Assembly (NCBI GenBank): GCA_002633025.1
Contig: NMRB01001909.1
Location: 1-64,000, forward strand
Reading direction: 5' to 3'
Length of the DNA: 64,000 bases
Source: Notospermus geniculatus
Lineage: Eukaryota > Nemertea > Pilidiophora > Heteronemertea > Lineidae
Shown: positions 1 to 10,282 of the stretch, one piece after another
How the letters are laid out: the number at the start of each line of letters is the position of its first letter
Numbering within the stretch: position 1 is the first letter of the stretch
Made by a program: the position numbers and the translations under genes
Notes under the pieces: generated by a model
Told to the model about the DNA's origin: nothing
The model's input: only the letters and a program-made list of their open reading frames with translations
The model's database searches: none

Positions 1-1496
1 ACCGGGCCTGTGGTTTCTAATTCTGCAGTCTCTCGCACTATGTTAGCGATGGTAGAAAAACCCGAATTGGATTCGCAAGAACTGGTATCAGGCGTGGAAT
101 GGAATGTTTTTTCGCCGCGCTTTTGGTTTGGCATGAGTGGCGAGACAACATCACTAGAGGATGGCTGAATGTTTTTTGTTTTTTGCTTTCGTTTACCGCC
201 TTGTCCCCGAGTGGCTGTTGTTGTTGTTGTTGTTGTATTTGAATTGGGCGGAGCTTTTATATCGGGTGCGGGTGAATGCGATGGCGGTTGTTGGCGCTTG
301 TCGTTGCTACTTAGTTCATCGTCGTTCGGCGACGAGCCCGCATCGGGCGCATTTTTTGCGCCGTGCTTTGCTGAAGATGGCGGAATAATATTGCTGGGGC
401 CCGGCACATTATCATACCAAATTACAGTGGGCTGCGTTTGCTCAGCCTCTGTGGGTTGTGCTTTGCTTGTAGCAGCAGCAGCAATGCTTGTTTTTGCAAT
501 ATCGTCGATGAGTTTTTCCTGCAATCCCACCTCGCGGGAAGTCGAGTCAAGCTCAGGAAACCAAATTGATAAAGTTGGGCTTACCGGGGTTGGTGGCGGG
601 GACACGACCGGAAAAATTAATGAAGAGGAACAACCTGGTTGCTCATCCTGCACTGGTGTTGGCCCACGAGACGAGGTCGTCGGCGAACTTGTGCCAACAT
701 GTGGTTTTGCAACATCACATGCTTGCTGGTCCGCTCTGGGCCCGCCTGTTGGGGTGTGCTCAAAAAAACTTACATCATCAAGTTTATTTGGCTCCGGAAA
801 ATTTATTTCTATGAGACGCGGAGCTGACCAACAGGATCTTGTAAACACTGTTGTGGCCAGCAACGTCTCTCCACGTGAACTAATACAAAAACCGCAGTCG
901 GTTTGCTCGGGGCCATGCGCATCAAGATAGTCTATAATGCGAAAAAACAACTCTGACGCCGAGACACAGTTTGGCATACCACTCTGAGTCGAAAAGAAAT
1001 GGTGACAAGCCGCACCGAACCATTCCGAGAAAGCTTCCTCGGTTGTGAATAGCGCCAGATGCGGCTGACGTAAACCGCGAAATATGGCGGGCACGAGGCG
1101 GAACACCAAATTTCCCGGCGCCTCGAAACTCCATCCAGTGAACGGGTCAATTGGCACCGTTGGCAAAACGGTGCAGTCGTAGGCTTTACTAGCCATCTTT
1201 TCCAAACAGATTACCTGAAGGTAATCGCGTGCGTTGAGGCCAAGAAATTGATCAGAGAAAAAATGGGTTAGAAAGGATTTGCCCGGTCGCGTGACCGAGA
1301 AAACTAAGCTTTTGCCTAGCGCGCCCGACAGAGCGCGCGCCAATGACGCGCAAGAGGCGTCATCGTGCAGGCGAAAACCACTCTTTTCTACCACGTCGTA
1401 CAGCATGAACATGTTGCGGCATAGGGCTGGCACGGCATCGTGCAAAAGAAGTGTGAATTCGTTACATTGATTTAAAGGTATAGTACGTGAAGCCAT
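1..1496 (-). CDS. Large ORF of unknown function, open past the window edge (partial)
   Basis: Reading the minus strand from an ATG at 1496, the frame stays open for 498 codons to base 1 with no stop, so the gene continues left of the window. The first ~230 residues look globular (mixed hydrophobic/charged, several Cys, a QTDCGFC stretch near residue 198). From about residue 235 the protein becomes rich in P, S, T and Q, with a poly-Thr run from an ACA repeat near base 225 and a basic patch GKRKQKTK. I do not recognise the family. Composition and style resemble the viral genes at 15-34 kb, so it may be a displaced part of the same kind of element, but that is inference. The DIRS element lies directly upstream (1917-4993). 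The plus-strand frames here are shadows. Confidence 0.65.
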   Translation of the reverse strand, partial: MASRTIPLNQCNEFTLLLHDAVPALCRNMFMLYDVVEKSGFRLHDDASCASLARALSGALGKSLVFSVTRPGKSFLTHFFSDQFLGLNARDYLQVICLEKMASKAYDCTVLPTVPIDPFTGWSFEAPGNLVFRLVPAIFRGLRQPHLALFTTEEAFSEWFGAACHHFFSTQSGMPNCVSASELFFRIIDYLDAHGPEQTDCGFCISSRGETLLATTVFTRSCWSAPRLIEINFPEPNKLDDVSFFEHTPTGGPRADQQACDVAKPHVGTSSPTTSSRGPTPVQDEQPGCSSSLIFPVVSPPPTPVSPTLSIWFPELDSTSREVGLQEKLIDDIAKTSIAAAATSKAQPTEAEQTQPTVIWYDNVPGPSNIIPPSSAKHGAKNAPDAGSSPNDDELSSNDKRQQPPSHSPAPDIKAPPNSNTTTTTTTATRGQGGKRKQKTKNIQPSSSDVVSPLMPNQKRGEKTFHSTPDTSSCESNSGFSTIANIVRETAELETTGP

Positions 1497-1639
1497 ATTG
1501 CTTATGATTCGTAAATCTGTGCGATCCATACATTTTCCTCTTCAAATCGCTAAAGGCATCTGTAATTCTACTCAGAACATGTTCTTCATGGCTCATACAC
1601 CTTCATTTCCGCGGTCATAAACGCTGCCATGATTTTTAT

Positions 1640-1916
1640 TAAACTTCGAACTGTATGCTTCGATGTCCAAGGTAGGTCTGGAGCTACCTTGAAAATTTCA
1701 AGTAATAACTGGGAAAGTCCTAGTGAATACTGCTGATTATTCATATCCTCGGCAGTATTTACTGTTTTTGGAGTAACTACTGCACTAGTATTAAGTAATA
1801 CTTATTAGTAGTAGTTACAAGTAATTACTTGCAGTAATTACTCCTGTTTTATTCATATAGTCACCAGTAAATACTTCAAAAACTGGAGTAAAAGTTATTA
1901 CTTATTTTTATTCATA
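1640..1916. repeat. AT-rich palindromic repeat block next to the DIRS recombinase fragment
   Basis: The block is made of variants of AGTAATTACT and GAATACT. AAGTAATAAC at 1700-1709 pairs with GTTATTACTT at 1894-1903, and TTATTCATAT occurs three times. It ends exactly where the tyrosine-recombinase frame stops (1917), so it is probably a small foldback element inserted into the DIRS copy. No target duplication was identified. Confidence 0.4.
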
Positions 1917-2297
1917 TCACCCATTATCAGGTGTCTCAGCCCGGAGATATGTAAACAGTAAGTCCACATCCCACGTGGCCACATAACGTGGCAGACTAGG
2001 TCGTCTGTTAAACACACCCCGCATAAAGCGGGTCACCAATTTATGTTCACCACAGGGTATGTTTCCAGACAGATAAATCACTGAAGACAGAGCTGACCTG
2101 GCAGTATTCAGGGCACTGTAACCTGCACCAGAGTTAAATAACCGAGTCAAAAAATGTAACACATCCCTGACAGCCGGTTGAAGGAAGTCTATGTCCTCTG
2201 ACTCACAAAATCTGGCCCATTTAGCAAGAGAAGGGTCACTCACGCTATAGCAGCAGGTTGAACTTCTCAAGTGGTGAAGTGAAGGCTGGTCGGCCAT
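1917..2297 (-). pseudogene. DIRS tyrosine recombinase, N-terminal fragment
   Basis: The 126-residue frame matches the SAM-like core-binding part of DIRS recombinases: LAKWARFC, DVLHFLTRLF, GYSALNTARSALSS, a basic GVFNRRPSLPRY stretch and WDVDLLFTYL. The catalytic domain with its R-H-R-Y residues should follow but the frame stops at 1917, where an AT-rich palindromic block begins. Family enzymes are several hundred residues, so most of the gene is missing. Function would be insertion of circular DIRS cDNA; this fragment cannot do it. Confidence 0.8.
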
Positions 2298-2717
2298 TTT
2301 GTTTCGACATTGTAACGTTGCCCATCCTCGGTGTTATCACTGCCTAAAATGTGCCTTAATCCACTGAATAACTTCAGATTCTACAATAAATAAAATTATC
2401 CCACCGATATAATGCGCAAAGAACCCATTTATACGTGAAAAAGTATCAGCATTGGTCTGCACTATATCATCATGTGCGGAAGGTTACGGTCAATGTCACA
2501 GACGACCCACTCACTGCGGCGAATCACTGAATTATCTCGTGATTTGCGAGATGATTACTACGCCGAGGCTCCTATATACAGTCGAGGTAGGTTACGATGG
2601 CCGCCCGAATGTAGCCGAGTACCTCCGAAGATGACGTCGATTGCCCAAAGCCAGTCAAAGATGCATCACTATGGATGGTGATGTCAGGTTCCCCATGCGA
2701 AATGGGGTTAAAGGCGG

Positions 2718-3953
2718 TTAACACGTGGTCAGACCACACCAACGCAGTTCTACCCGAGCTCGATCAGATATCTCAAGTTTCTTGTCAAAGTCTCCGAAGT
2801 TTGACACCAAGGCCTGGCTTTTATCAGCCTCGAGCTGGCGGTAGAACAACGGTCCGTACATGACCCCTGGGAAGCAGGCAACAAGTGTCCCAATTACTTC
2901 AGCCAAGTGCCTGATGGTTGTACGCTGTTTCCTGAGAAGCCCATCACACAAAGCTTTAACCCTATGCCTCTTTTCAGCGGGCAAGCTAACTGTCATAGCA
3001 ACAGAATCGAAAATGAAGCCAATGAAATTTTTCATCTGCTCCGGTGGCAAGGCAGACTTAACAGGGTGCGGAATCAGCCCATGGCCCCTAAGTGTTTCGT
3101 CAGATGTCATAGCTCCTCTCATACAATCTGCCCTTTGGTTCTCTCTCAACCATAGATCGTCAATGTAAATGACAGATGGAATTCCAATTTGTCTGAGCTG
3201 GGCCATGATGGGTTTCATGAGCTTTGTCCAAATTCTTGGACAGGGGGCTAACCCGTTCGCAAAGCAGGTAAACTGGTACAATTGGTGTTTAAATTCGAAT
3301 TTGAGGTATTTCTGAAAGTCCTTGTGAATAGGCACTGAGTAATAAGCATCTTTAATGTCAATGGTGCTCATGTAGCAGCCTGGTGTCATGAGATCAATGA
3401 CTGTTTTCAAGCCTTCCATCTTAAAATGATGGTACTCAAGATGTTTATTAAGCTTGGAGAGATCAAGAATCATTCGGTGAGAGCCATCCTTCTTAGGCCT
3501 CAAGAAAATACGTGAAATGAATTCACCTTCTTCAGGTATGCTTCTAACAATCACCCCTTTGTGGAGCAAGTTCGCAATCTCTGCATCCACGATGCCCGCT
3601 TCTTCTTCAGAGAACCTAATTGGCGATGGCCTCTGCCTCTGCAAAGGGGGATCTCCAATAAATTCAAGCTTATAACCATACTTGATAATTTGAAGTAGAA
3701 AGGGGTCTGAGGTCAGCTTCTTCCAATTCTGGAAGTAATCTCGTATTCGACCAGCTTGGAAATTTTGGATGTCTTTCTCCGACTGAAGCTTCATGTTTGT
3801 GACATAGGTTTGAAACTCATTCTCAATGCCTTCACAAGGAAATTCAGTCTGTGGCAAGGGCGTGCAAGCTTGTGCACTCACCTCGGGAACTACTTTTGAC
3901 TCTGATTTTCCCGCTTCTTTTTGAAGAAGTTTGGTTTGCCTCGTCCCCTCCAT
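2718..3953 (-). pseudogene. DIRS reverse transcriptase / RNase H
   Basis: A 411-residue frame with typical RT blocks: RPKKDGSHRMILDLSKLN, STIDIKDAYYSVPI (first catalytic Asp), FANGLAPCPRIWTKLMKP, and the YIDDLWL active site near 3155-3175. The frame ends at 2718 just as the RNase H connection begins. The RNase H part (GEPDITIHSDASLTGFG) is readable in another frame at about 2630-2710, so a frameshift near 2730 separates the two. The start overlaps the Gag-like ORF by 64 bases in a different frame, as is common in DIRS elements. Confidence 0.85.
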
Positions 3954-4993
3954 TTCGGGTAGTTTTGACCGTAGCTGTGGTTGGAGGGCCTGGGGCCCTT
4001 CTTGAAGTTTTTTGATGACGATCCGGAGTCCCTGGTGACCTCATCTGCCTGTTTTGCGTTTTTGACAGCCTTGCTGATGTCATCACCAAAAAGCTTGTCA
4101 GTGACGGGAGCTGTCTCTGGATGACAAAGACTCCAATACCGCGGTTTGAGGGCCGGTCTTATGGCCTCCTTGCGCTTGACCGACAGCTCCTGGCTGGCAT
4201 GTCCAAGGAGCTCCACAGTGTCCGTTAATTTACGTAGTGTGGCTCTCCGGCCGTCTGGTTCACCTTTGGTAAGGGCCTCAGTGGCTAGGGTCACTGCTGT
4301 TGCAGCCTTGACTACCGCTTTTTGCGTGTAGAAGAATCGTATATCCCTGGATTTGGCCCCAGCATTGATCTTTGATTTGATCTCATCGTTCAGCACCGGA
4401 GTTCTTAGTGCGGTGCAATTTTTCGGCCTGGGATAATCTTTCTCTTTGGCCTTCACCGTGTCTTTGGGGACAGTGATTGTAAATTTATTATTTACTATTG
4501 CGGCCAGTTTAGTGCCAACATCCGGCCCTGTGGGCTCACTTTCATTCAGCTCGTTGGCGAGCTCATCCAAAAAGTCAACGTCTTGGTCCTGTCCCTTGGC
4601 GGGGTCATCTCCGCCGCCTTCAGCAAGGAGATCCTCGACCAAGTCGTCATCGCCGCGCTCAGAATCTGAGCCATCAGAAATATCATGTTTCTGTCTCTTC
4701 CCCTGTGGGGGAGACGGGCCCTGAGCATCTCTGCCCCCCTTCCTCTTCTGTGCTGGGGCCCCTGCCTTGACGGCCTGGGTGAGATTTGCAATGGCCCTTT
4801 CCATGCGCGCAAAGCGCTCTTCTTGGGTAGCAGTAACCCGGGCAGCCACCTTGGAGGTGGTTGCTGTCTGCTTGTCCCCTGAGGGGACATTTAGCTTGTT
4901 CATAGAACCAGTATCCTTATCCTCATCCTCATAATCAAGTAGGTCCTCCTCATCCATTGTAAGAATCAGTAAGGAAATCCAGTAAGAATTCAA
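3890..4993 (-). CDS. DIRS Gag-like ORF1
   Basis: A 367-residue frame; the better start is probably the ATG at 4957, giving an acidic N-terminus DEEDLLDYEDED. The middle is charged (KRKGGRDAQG, SDSERGDDDLVEDLL) and the C-terminus is basic (FKKKRENQSQK). No zinc knuckle is visible. Its place directly upstream of, and overlapping, the DIRS RT supports a Gag-like assignment rather than direct sequence recognition. Frame intact. Confidence 0.65.
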   Translation of the reverse strand: MNSYWISLLILTMDEEDLLDYEDEDKDTGSMNKLNVPSGDKQTATTSKVAARVTATQEERFARMERAIANLTQAVKAGAPAQKRKGGRDAQGPSPPQGKRQKHDISDGSDSERGDDDLVEDLLAEGGGDDPAKGQDQDVDFLDELANELNESEPTGPDVGTKLAAIVNNKFTITVPKDTVKAKEKDYPRPKNCTALRTPVLNDEIKSKINAGAKSRDIRFFYTQKAVVKAATAVTLATEALTKGEPDGRRATLRKLTDTVELLGHASQELSVKRKEAIRPALKPRYWSLCHPETAPVTDKLFGDDISKAVKNAKQADEVTRDSGSSSKNFKKGPRPSNHSYGQNYPKWRGRGKPNFFKKKRENQSQK

Positions 4994-5142
4994 AACAAAA
5001 TGGGCGGGAAATGAACGAGTCCGGAGGAAAAAACAGCTGAGATGTTGACTGCTCGGAAGCTAGATATGCACTGACTGCGGATCAGATGTGCGTATCTCAT
5101 GTGACCTAGTGGAGTGATTGATGGGAGATAGAATTTGGTTAA

Positions 5143-5335
5143 AGGAGCCCGGTATTGTCACTTTTTCTCGACAGCCGGCGCCACCGCGCCAGGGACTAAC
5201 TACGTTGTCGGCGAATTGACCCGATTTACTACGTACATTTTGTAATGCATTTTTGTAGTTCGTCTTACTGCCGCTAGGTTGCTCCCTCTACGTCGGCAGT
5301 CAAATAACGCATTTGAGATCCAATACCGTGCTCCT
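5143..5335. mobile_element. 193-bp MITE flanked by TTAA
   Basis: AGGAGCCCGGTATTG at the left end is matched by CAATACCGTGCTCCT at the right, and both ends abut TTAA (5139-5142 and 5336-5339). TTAA duplications are characteristic of piggyBac and Kolobok superfamilies; there is no coding capacity to decide between them. Confidence 0.6.
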
Positions 5336-5339
5336 TTAA

Positions 5340-7181
5340 AAAATAACATTGTCGTAGAGTTTATGTTTATCGTTTGATTTCGAAACCTCCGTAGTATGAC
5401 AACAAGCGTCTTTATTTTGCAACGTCTTTATTTGCGGTTATAACTGCCCATAGAAAAGTGTACATTTCGAAATTCCACTCACTTGATATCAAAGCACATG
5501 CGGCAGATAACATTGAAAACGAGGAGTGTCAGCAACTGCCGTGGGTCAAAGGTCACCTTGTCCTTCGCTCTCTTCTCAAATATTTGAAACCCCTTTTCTA
5601 TGCTGCAGTGGGTCATCGTCTGCAAGCGTTCTCCCGATAACAGGTTCCTATAACGGTGAGATTTTAAAATTAAATGGTCCAGGGGCCACTAAACTCCCCC
5701 CCCCCCCGCAGTTTCAAACCGCTACCCAACGTTATCCGCGCTTAGAAACTGCTATTGTTGACGTCAATCTCAAAGTATGACCAACAGACGGCGCTCGCTG
5801 TCCGATTCGGGGAATCCCCATTTGCGAATCTGTGCGATACTTGCCAGTAAAACGGACCAAATTAGTGATTCTCGGCCAGCTTTCATGACGCCACTGAACT
5901 CCAGATATCAAACATGTTTGATTTTGGACGGCTCCGAACTCCCGAAGCAGCCAAGTGTGCTACCGATGGCAGCCAGACTTGGAATCGGCGGCGAGGCTTT
6001 GGCCAATCAGCTTGCATCTTGATGTCACATGATTTCAAAATGGCAGCCTCAAAATGGCGCAAGTGGCCCGAAAAGATGCTACTGAACGCCGAGTCTGGGC
6101 AGGTGTGCTCGTCACCAATCCAGGATCCACTGGCAGCCAACTCTGGCGTCGAGAGGCGTCCAGTTGAACGCTTCTGGACGCCAGGTTTGGCGGCCAGTGT
6201 GCTGCATGCTTAAATGTCGTTCGTTTATACCTCAAAGCTGCCCCAGCAATTTTTCTCTGGTATTTCACAGTCTCGGAGTAGTCCTGAAACGCGAAGTCTT
6301 TACCCCCGTCAGTTATTAACTGAACTGAAAAAGAAGATGATATGATGATGATTTAGGAAGGTAGCACTTGATGCAGGCTTTGCTCCTCATATTATCTCTT
6401 ATGAGCACAATAGGCCCCTTTCGAAAGTCGGCCATATTTGCCAAGAAGGTGTAAACAAACCGACGATGAACTACATGTACATGTACAGCCAATGCACGCA
6501 AGGTATAAGCACTGCACTGAACTTGGCGAAATTCTCTCAAATCGTTGAAGACATTTGCAGGCCTACGTGTACAAACTCTAAACCGCAATAGAATATGATT
6601 TTTTACTGTCATGGCCTGAAAGTACAAAAAATTCACTGAAACGGAAGCTGTTAACCTCGACGCAAGGAAACCAACCGCCGCGTAGCGGCAAATCAGCGAA
6701 GCTTGCTAATTACGTATGCGTTTCATGGCAATCATTTTGGCCTTGGACAGGAAAATTCGCCTGAAACTTTGTCACCTGATACTGAATTTACAAGAGTAAG
6801 ACGGGCGTTAAAACCGTACAGGATCGGTGTGTACCATAATTATGAAGCGAACCGATGTCAAAATTATTCCAAAACGGGATCGAGTTAGGAGTTTGAAGCG
6901 TTTTTTGGAAACCTGCGATGAACATGTGACGTCATCATCTGGCCTGTAAATTATTCTCAGGGATGAAACTGCACGAAAACGAATTTAGCCCAATCTGCTC
7001 GCTGAATGAGTGACGTCACTGATCGCTGAGATTGGTACCAGATTCCTCCACTAGGGGCTGGCTGTACAGTACCAGTCATGATGGCTTTTCGAAAACGAAG
7101 TTAGTCCATTCTGCTCGGCCTTATGTCATTTTGGCGCGGTCTTTTGTTGAATTCTTAAATGCATAATATCATAGACAGTTC
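5340..7181. other. No gene seen; host intergenic DNA
   Basis: Holds a poly-C run at about 5697-5707, ATG-rich direct-repeat relics around 5880-6200 that resemble 14230-14480 (shared AAACATGTTTGATTTT-like core and an ACATGATTTCAA(A/G)ATGGC stretch), and short TGACGTCA palindromes. None of the open frames looks coding. Confidence 0.5.
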
Positions 7182-7241
7182 ATGCTTTCGCTGCTTTTAA
7201 GAGATAACGTAGCGTTTCTCTCTTAAAAGCAGCGAAAGCAT
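7182..7241. repeat. Perfect hairpin
   Basis: A 23-base arm starting ATGCTTTCGCTGC at 7182-7204 is repeated exactly in inverse orientation at 7219-7241, leaving a 14-base loop. It may be a small foldback element or the core of one. Confidence 0.7.
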
Positions 7242-7494
7242 ACTTTATTAACAACATCGCCAGAGCAGAAGGCTGCAGCATACCCTGAAAGCCCCAACGG
7301 TTCAATAATTCTGGGTTGGCCAAATGCAGACGTCGATATTGACGACTCGCGCCTGGAACCGAGATTAACGGCTTGAGCTCTTTTTTCTCCCGTTTAAGTG
7401 ATTTTTTTGCCACTTTCAGTGTGTTTTTCTCTGGTATTTCACAGTCTCGTGTTTTTTTGTCAAACCCGTGTGCATGAAAAGCCCGGCGAGAGGT

Positions 7495-8100
7495 CAACTG
7501 TAGTTACGTGATAAGAACTAACAAAAACACGGTGATTTTGAGGTAACACTACATTGAATTTCCCCTCGTCTGACCCGGGCTTCAAAAAACACGGCTAGCT
7601 TGCCGTGTTTCGAAAACTCGTGTTTTTCAGACACGGGTTTCTTGAAGCCCGCCAGTTCATAGGTGTGACCACCAAAACGCCGGGGATTTTATCTCGTGTG
7701 ACCAAGGCCAAGCTACCGTACACCTGTTGAAAATACCCGTTTTTTTTCCAGACCCGTGTCGAACCCGTGTGTGCGAAAATCCCGGCGAGAGGTCACACTA
7801 CCACATTGTAGTTAGGGGCCTATGTAGCCCGGCGACAGGCGCGCTGCATGCACTGACTCTTCGGTCATTTCTGTATTGACACACATTGTTGGAGGCGCGA
7901 AAACGAGGTCACTTAATGGCTGCGCCATCTGTAGCCGTGCTGAGAACTAACGAAAACACGGGGATTTCGAAAAGCACTGCGTGCTTGCCGTGTTTCAAAA
8001 ACCCGTGTTTTTCAGACACGGGTTTCTTGAAGCCCGGCAATTCATAGGTGTGACCGCAAAAAATTTTATGTAGTGTAACCACGGCTATAGCCCCGTATGT
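7495..8100. repeat. Two related palindromic repeat copies
   Basis: The block with TTCAGACACGGGTTTCTTGA and TTCATAGGTGTGACC appears at about 7577-7670 and again at about 7951-8060. Each copy can fold through ACACGG/CCGTGT stretches. Probably two copies of one non-autonomous element. Confidence 0.55.
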
Positions 8101-8377
8101 TGAATCTACTTACACACGTATGTGGACATCCTCCCGGCCGTTTCGGAAGATTTCGTCACCAGGGCTTCCATTGCTTCCTTGATTTCACTGATAACCACCA
8201 TATCACCCATTACTGTAAATGACAAGTTTCGGGAACCTCAGGGAAATGCGTTCACGGGAGTGTTTTCCTGACTTGACTTTCAAAGACAGAAATATTGCCG
8301 GGGTCTTTTTCCGCCGTGGTGGAAAATTTCGAAAGACATTCACGTTACTGATCGCGGAAACTAGCCATTTGCAATAG

Positions 8378-8942
8378 ACACCTTGCCAAAGGCGGCCATT
8401 TTTTTCCCAGCGGGTAATAACAAACACTGAATGTACAGTGAATGTACACCATTGATATACAGCATGTTTTAAAACCTGTAATTACACAAAACTCCCATAA
8501 AAGTTCCGAAATGAACACCTCCTCAGCAATGCTACTTTGCCCAGGGCCAAACTTTTGCAGATATTTCACAACAAACAATTTTAAAAGACTTTTATTATGC
8601 CCTTTTAGGACCAAACCTAGGCTCCAGGTGTGTTGGGCCCCTATCCCGCAGTGTGAAACATGACGATTCAGAAACCTGGAACCAAGGTTGGTTCAGCAAT
8701 GAAAGTCCGTTTTTTACTTTTCTGAATTACAATGTACTAGGCCTATTTTGCCAAAATTAAGCCAAGGCTCAGTCCATATTAATGTGGTTCCTGTTATATA
8801 GGCCCTATGAGACATTTCCATGGCAAGTTTTTATGTTTTTTGCAGATTTTAAAACATGATGTACATCAATGGTGTACATTCACTGTACATTCAATGTTTC
8901 TTATTACCCTCTAAGAAAGAATGGCCGACTTTGGCAAGGTAT
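8378..8942. mobile_element. 565-bp element with ~100-bp inverted arms
   Basis: The arm 8378-8478 is repeated inversely at 8843-8942 with roughly nine in ten bases alike by eye; both contain GGTGTACATTCACTGTACAT. The interior has no coding frame. Superfamily undetermined. Confidence 0.7.
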
Positions 8943-8957
8943 CTATGGAAAGACTCA

Positions 8958-9079
8958 GGGCTGTATTTTAGAACGTTCCTTAACATTAAGGTCCACCTTA
9001 AATCTATTGTTCTCGATGGTTTTACAATAGACTTAAGGTCGACCTTAATGTTAAGGGACGTGGTTCTAAAATACGACCC
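8958..9079. mobile_element. 122-bp near-perfect palindromic MITE, TCA duplication
   Basis: Starts GGGCTGTATTTTAGAACG and ends with the inverse, and TCA flanks it on both sides (8955-8957, 9080-9082). The arms pair nearly throughout, through TTAACATTAAGGTC. Three-base duplications and a GGGC/GGCC terminus fit PIF/Harbinger-type MITEs. Confidence 0.7.
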
Positions 9080-9373
9080 TCAGAGGTGGGGAGCACAAGA
9101 AAACACCGGCATGCTTTCAAGTATGGTGAAAATAGTTCACACCTTCTCATCGACTTACCGGATTTGACTCGAATAACACTTCCGTATTCTTGGGCCCAAT
9201 CAAATAGTGTCATGAACTGCTTCTGCCCATGTTTCTTGGAGTTAAACAGAGCTGGAAGAGCAAGCGGTGAGTGAGTCACGTCGACGTGGAGCAGAACGCC
9301 TGATTTTAAGGTTCAGCCCATTTCGCCTTCTCTCAATTCTTCTTTTTCTATTTCGCCTTCAAAAGGTATTGGC

Positions 9374-9937
9374 GAGGATGTGCAGCTTTCCGACTCCGAC
9401 TCCGGCTTCAACTACCAGAATGAATTGCAGTCCGCTGTAGACATCCTTGATAAAAACAATTTGATAGACGTTGTTTGAAAATCGTAAAATGCCATAACTT
9501 TGTGGCAGAATAATTTTGACTCGTAATCGGAAGTGCACATAAATCGCAAATATCAGTCGTGTCTCAAGTCGTAACGACTTGGATTACGACTTCAATATTC
9601 ATTATTTACTAGAAATGCACGGCACGGCTGGAATTGGTCCCAGAACAAAGTGGTCTTTGCAAATTAAACCACCCGTTGCATCAGGATATGGTATCCTCTA
9701 TCATCGTGCCGAATTTCGAGGCAAAACAAAGCTTCTAAGTGTGACTTTATTGAGCCGACTTCCAGCATTATTATATAGATCCGCACTTCCGATTTATATG
9801 GCCAAATTTTTCTGCCTTCAATTTATGGTGTTTGACGAATTGAAAACTTCTATCAAATCGTTTTTATCAAGGATGTCCATAGCGGACTGCAATTCATTCT
9901 CGTAGTTGAAGTCGGAGTCAGAAAGTTGCGCATCCTC
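9374..9937. repeat. Inverted duplication of a coding-like fragment
   Basis: The left arm 9374-9477 reads as an open stretch ending in a stop (LSDSDSGF ... LDKNNLIDVV). The right arm 9836-9937 on the minus strand gives a close variant (LSDSDFNYENELQSAMDILD). The two protein readings are more alike than neutral arms need be. Source gene not recognised; it could be the C-terminus of a transposase or of a captured host exon. Confidence 0.55.
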
Positions 9938-9999
9938 TCTATTATTCCACCTTAGCCCAATTCACCATTTCCCCTGTTGTCTTTTCCAATCCTGCCTTA

Positions 10000-10280
10000 C
10001 ACTGTTAGAAATTTTTGTAATATTTTTACAGAAATTGCCTGCAGCAGAGTTTCAGGAACTTCTGTAAATTTACATATGGTGTGATTTATGTGTTCCTGTA
10101 TTAGTTGAACTCAATTGGACTGTCCAGAATGATGCTTTCTGAGAACGTATGAAAATATAATTTCGTCAGCCTCCAGTCAAGTCTCTGTTAGCATTTATTT
10201 GAGTCTGTAATTTTACAGATCATGTCCTGAAACTCTGCTGCAGGAATTTTCTGTAAAATCCTCTGTTTTTTCTAACAGTG
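10000..10280. mobile_element. 281-bp MITE with TA target duplication
   Basis: Left end CACTGTTAGAAA and right end TTTCTAACAGTG, each bordered by TA (9998-9999, 10281-10282). Subterminal CTGCAGCAGAGTTTCAGGA is also inverted. TA duplications suggest a Tc1/mariner-type origin. It splits a pyrimidine-rich TTTCGCC/CCAATTC repeat lying on both sides. Confidence 0.7.
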
Positions 10281-10282
10281 TA

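Larger units (their letters stand above)
1917..4993 (-). mobile_element. DIRS-type retrotransposon, decayed
   Basis: On the minus strand the order is Gag-like ORF (4993-3890), RT/RNase H (3953-2718 and beyond in another frame) and the N-terminal part of a tyrosine recombinase (2297-1917). This order, and a tyrosine recombinase instead of a DDE integrase, defines DIRS1-like elements. The recombinase loses its catalytic C-terminal domain at 1917, and the RNase H continues in a shifted frame, so the copy cannot be autonomous. No intact terminal repeats were found. Confidence 0.85.

Noticed and set aside
169-930. Plus-strand 253-residue frame near the left edge
   Set aside because: It is antisense to the longer stop-free minus-strand ORF 1-1496, and its VVVVVV run is just the ACA repeat read backwards.
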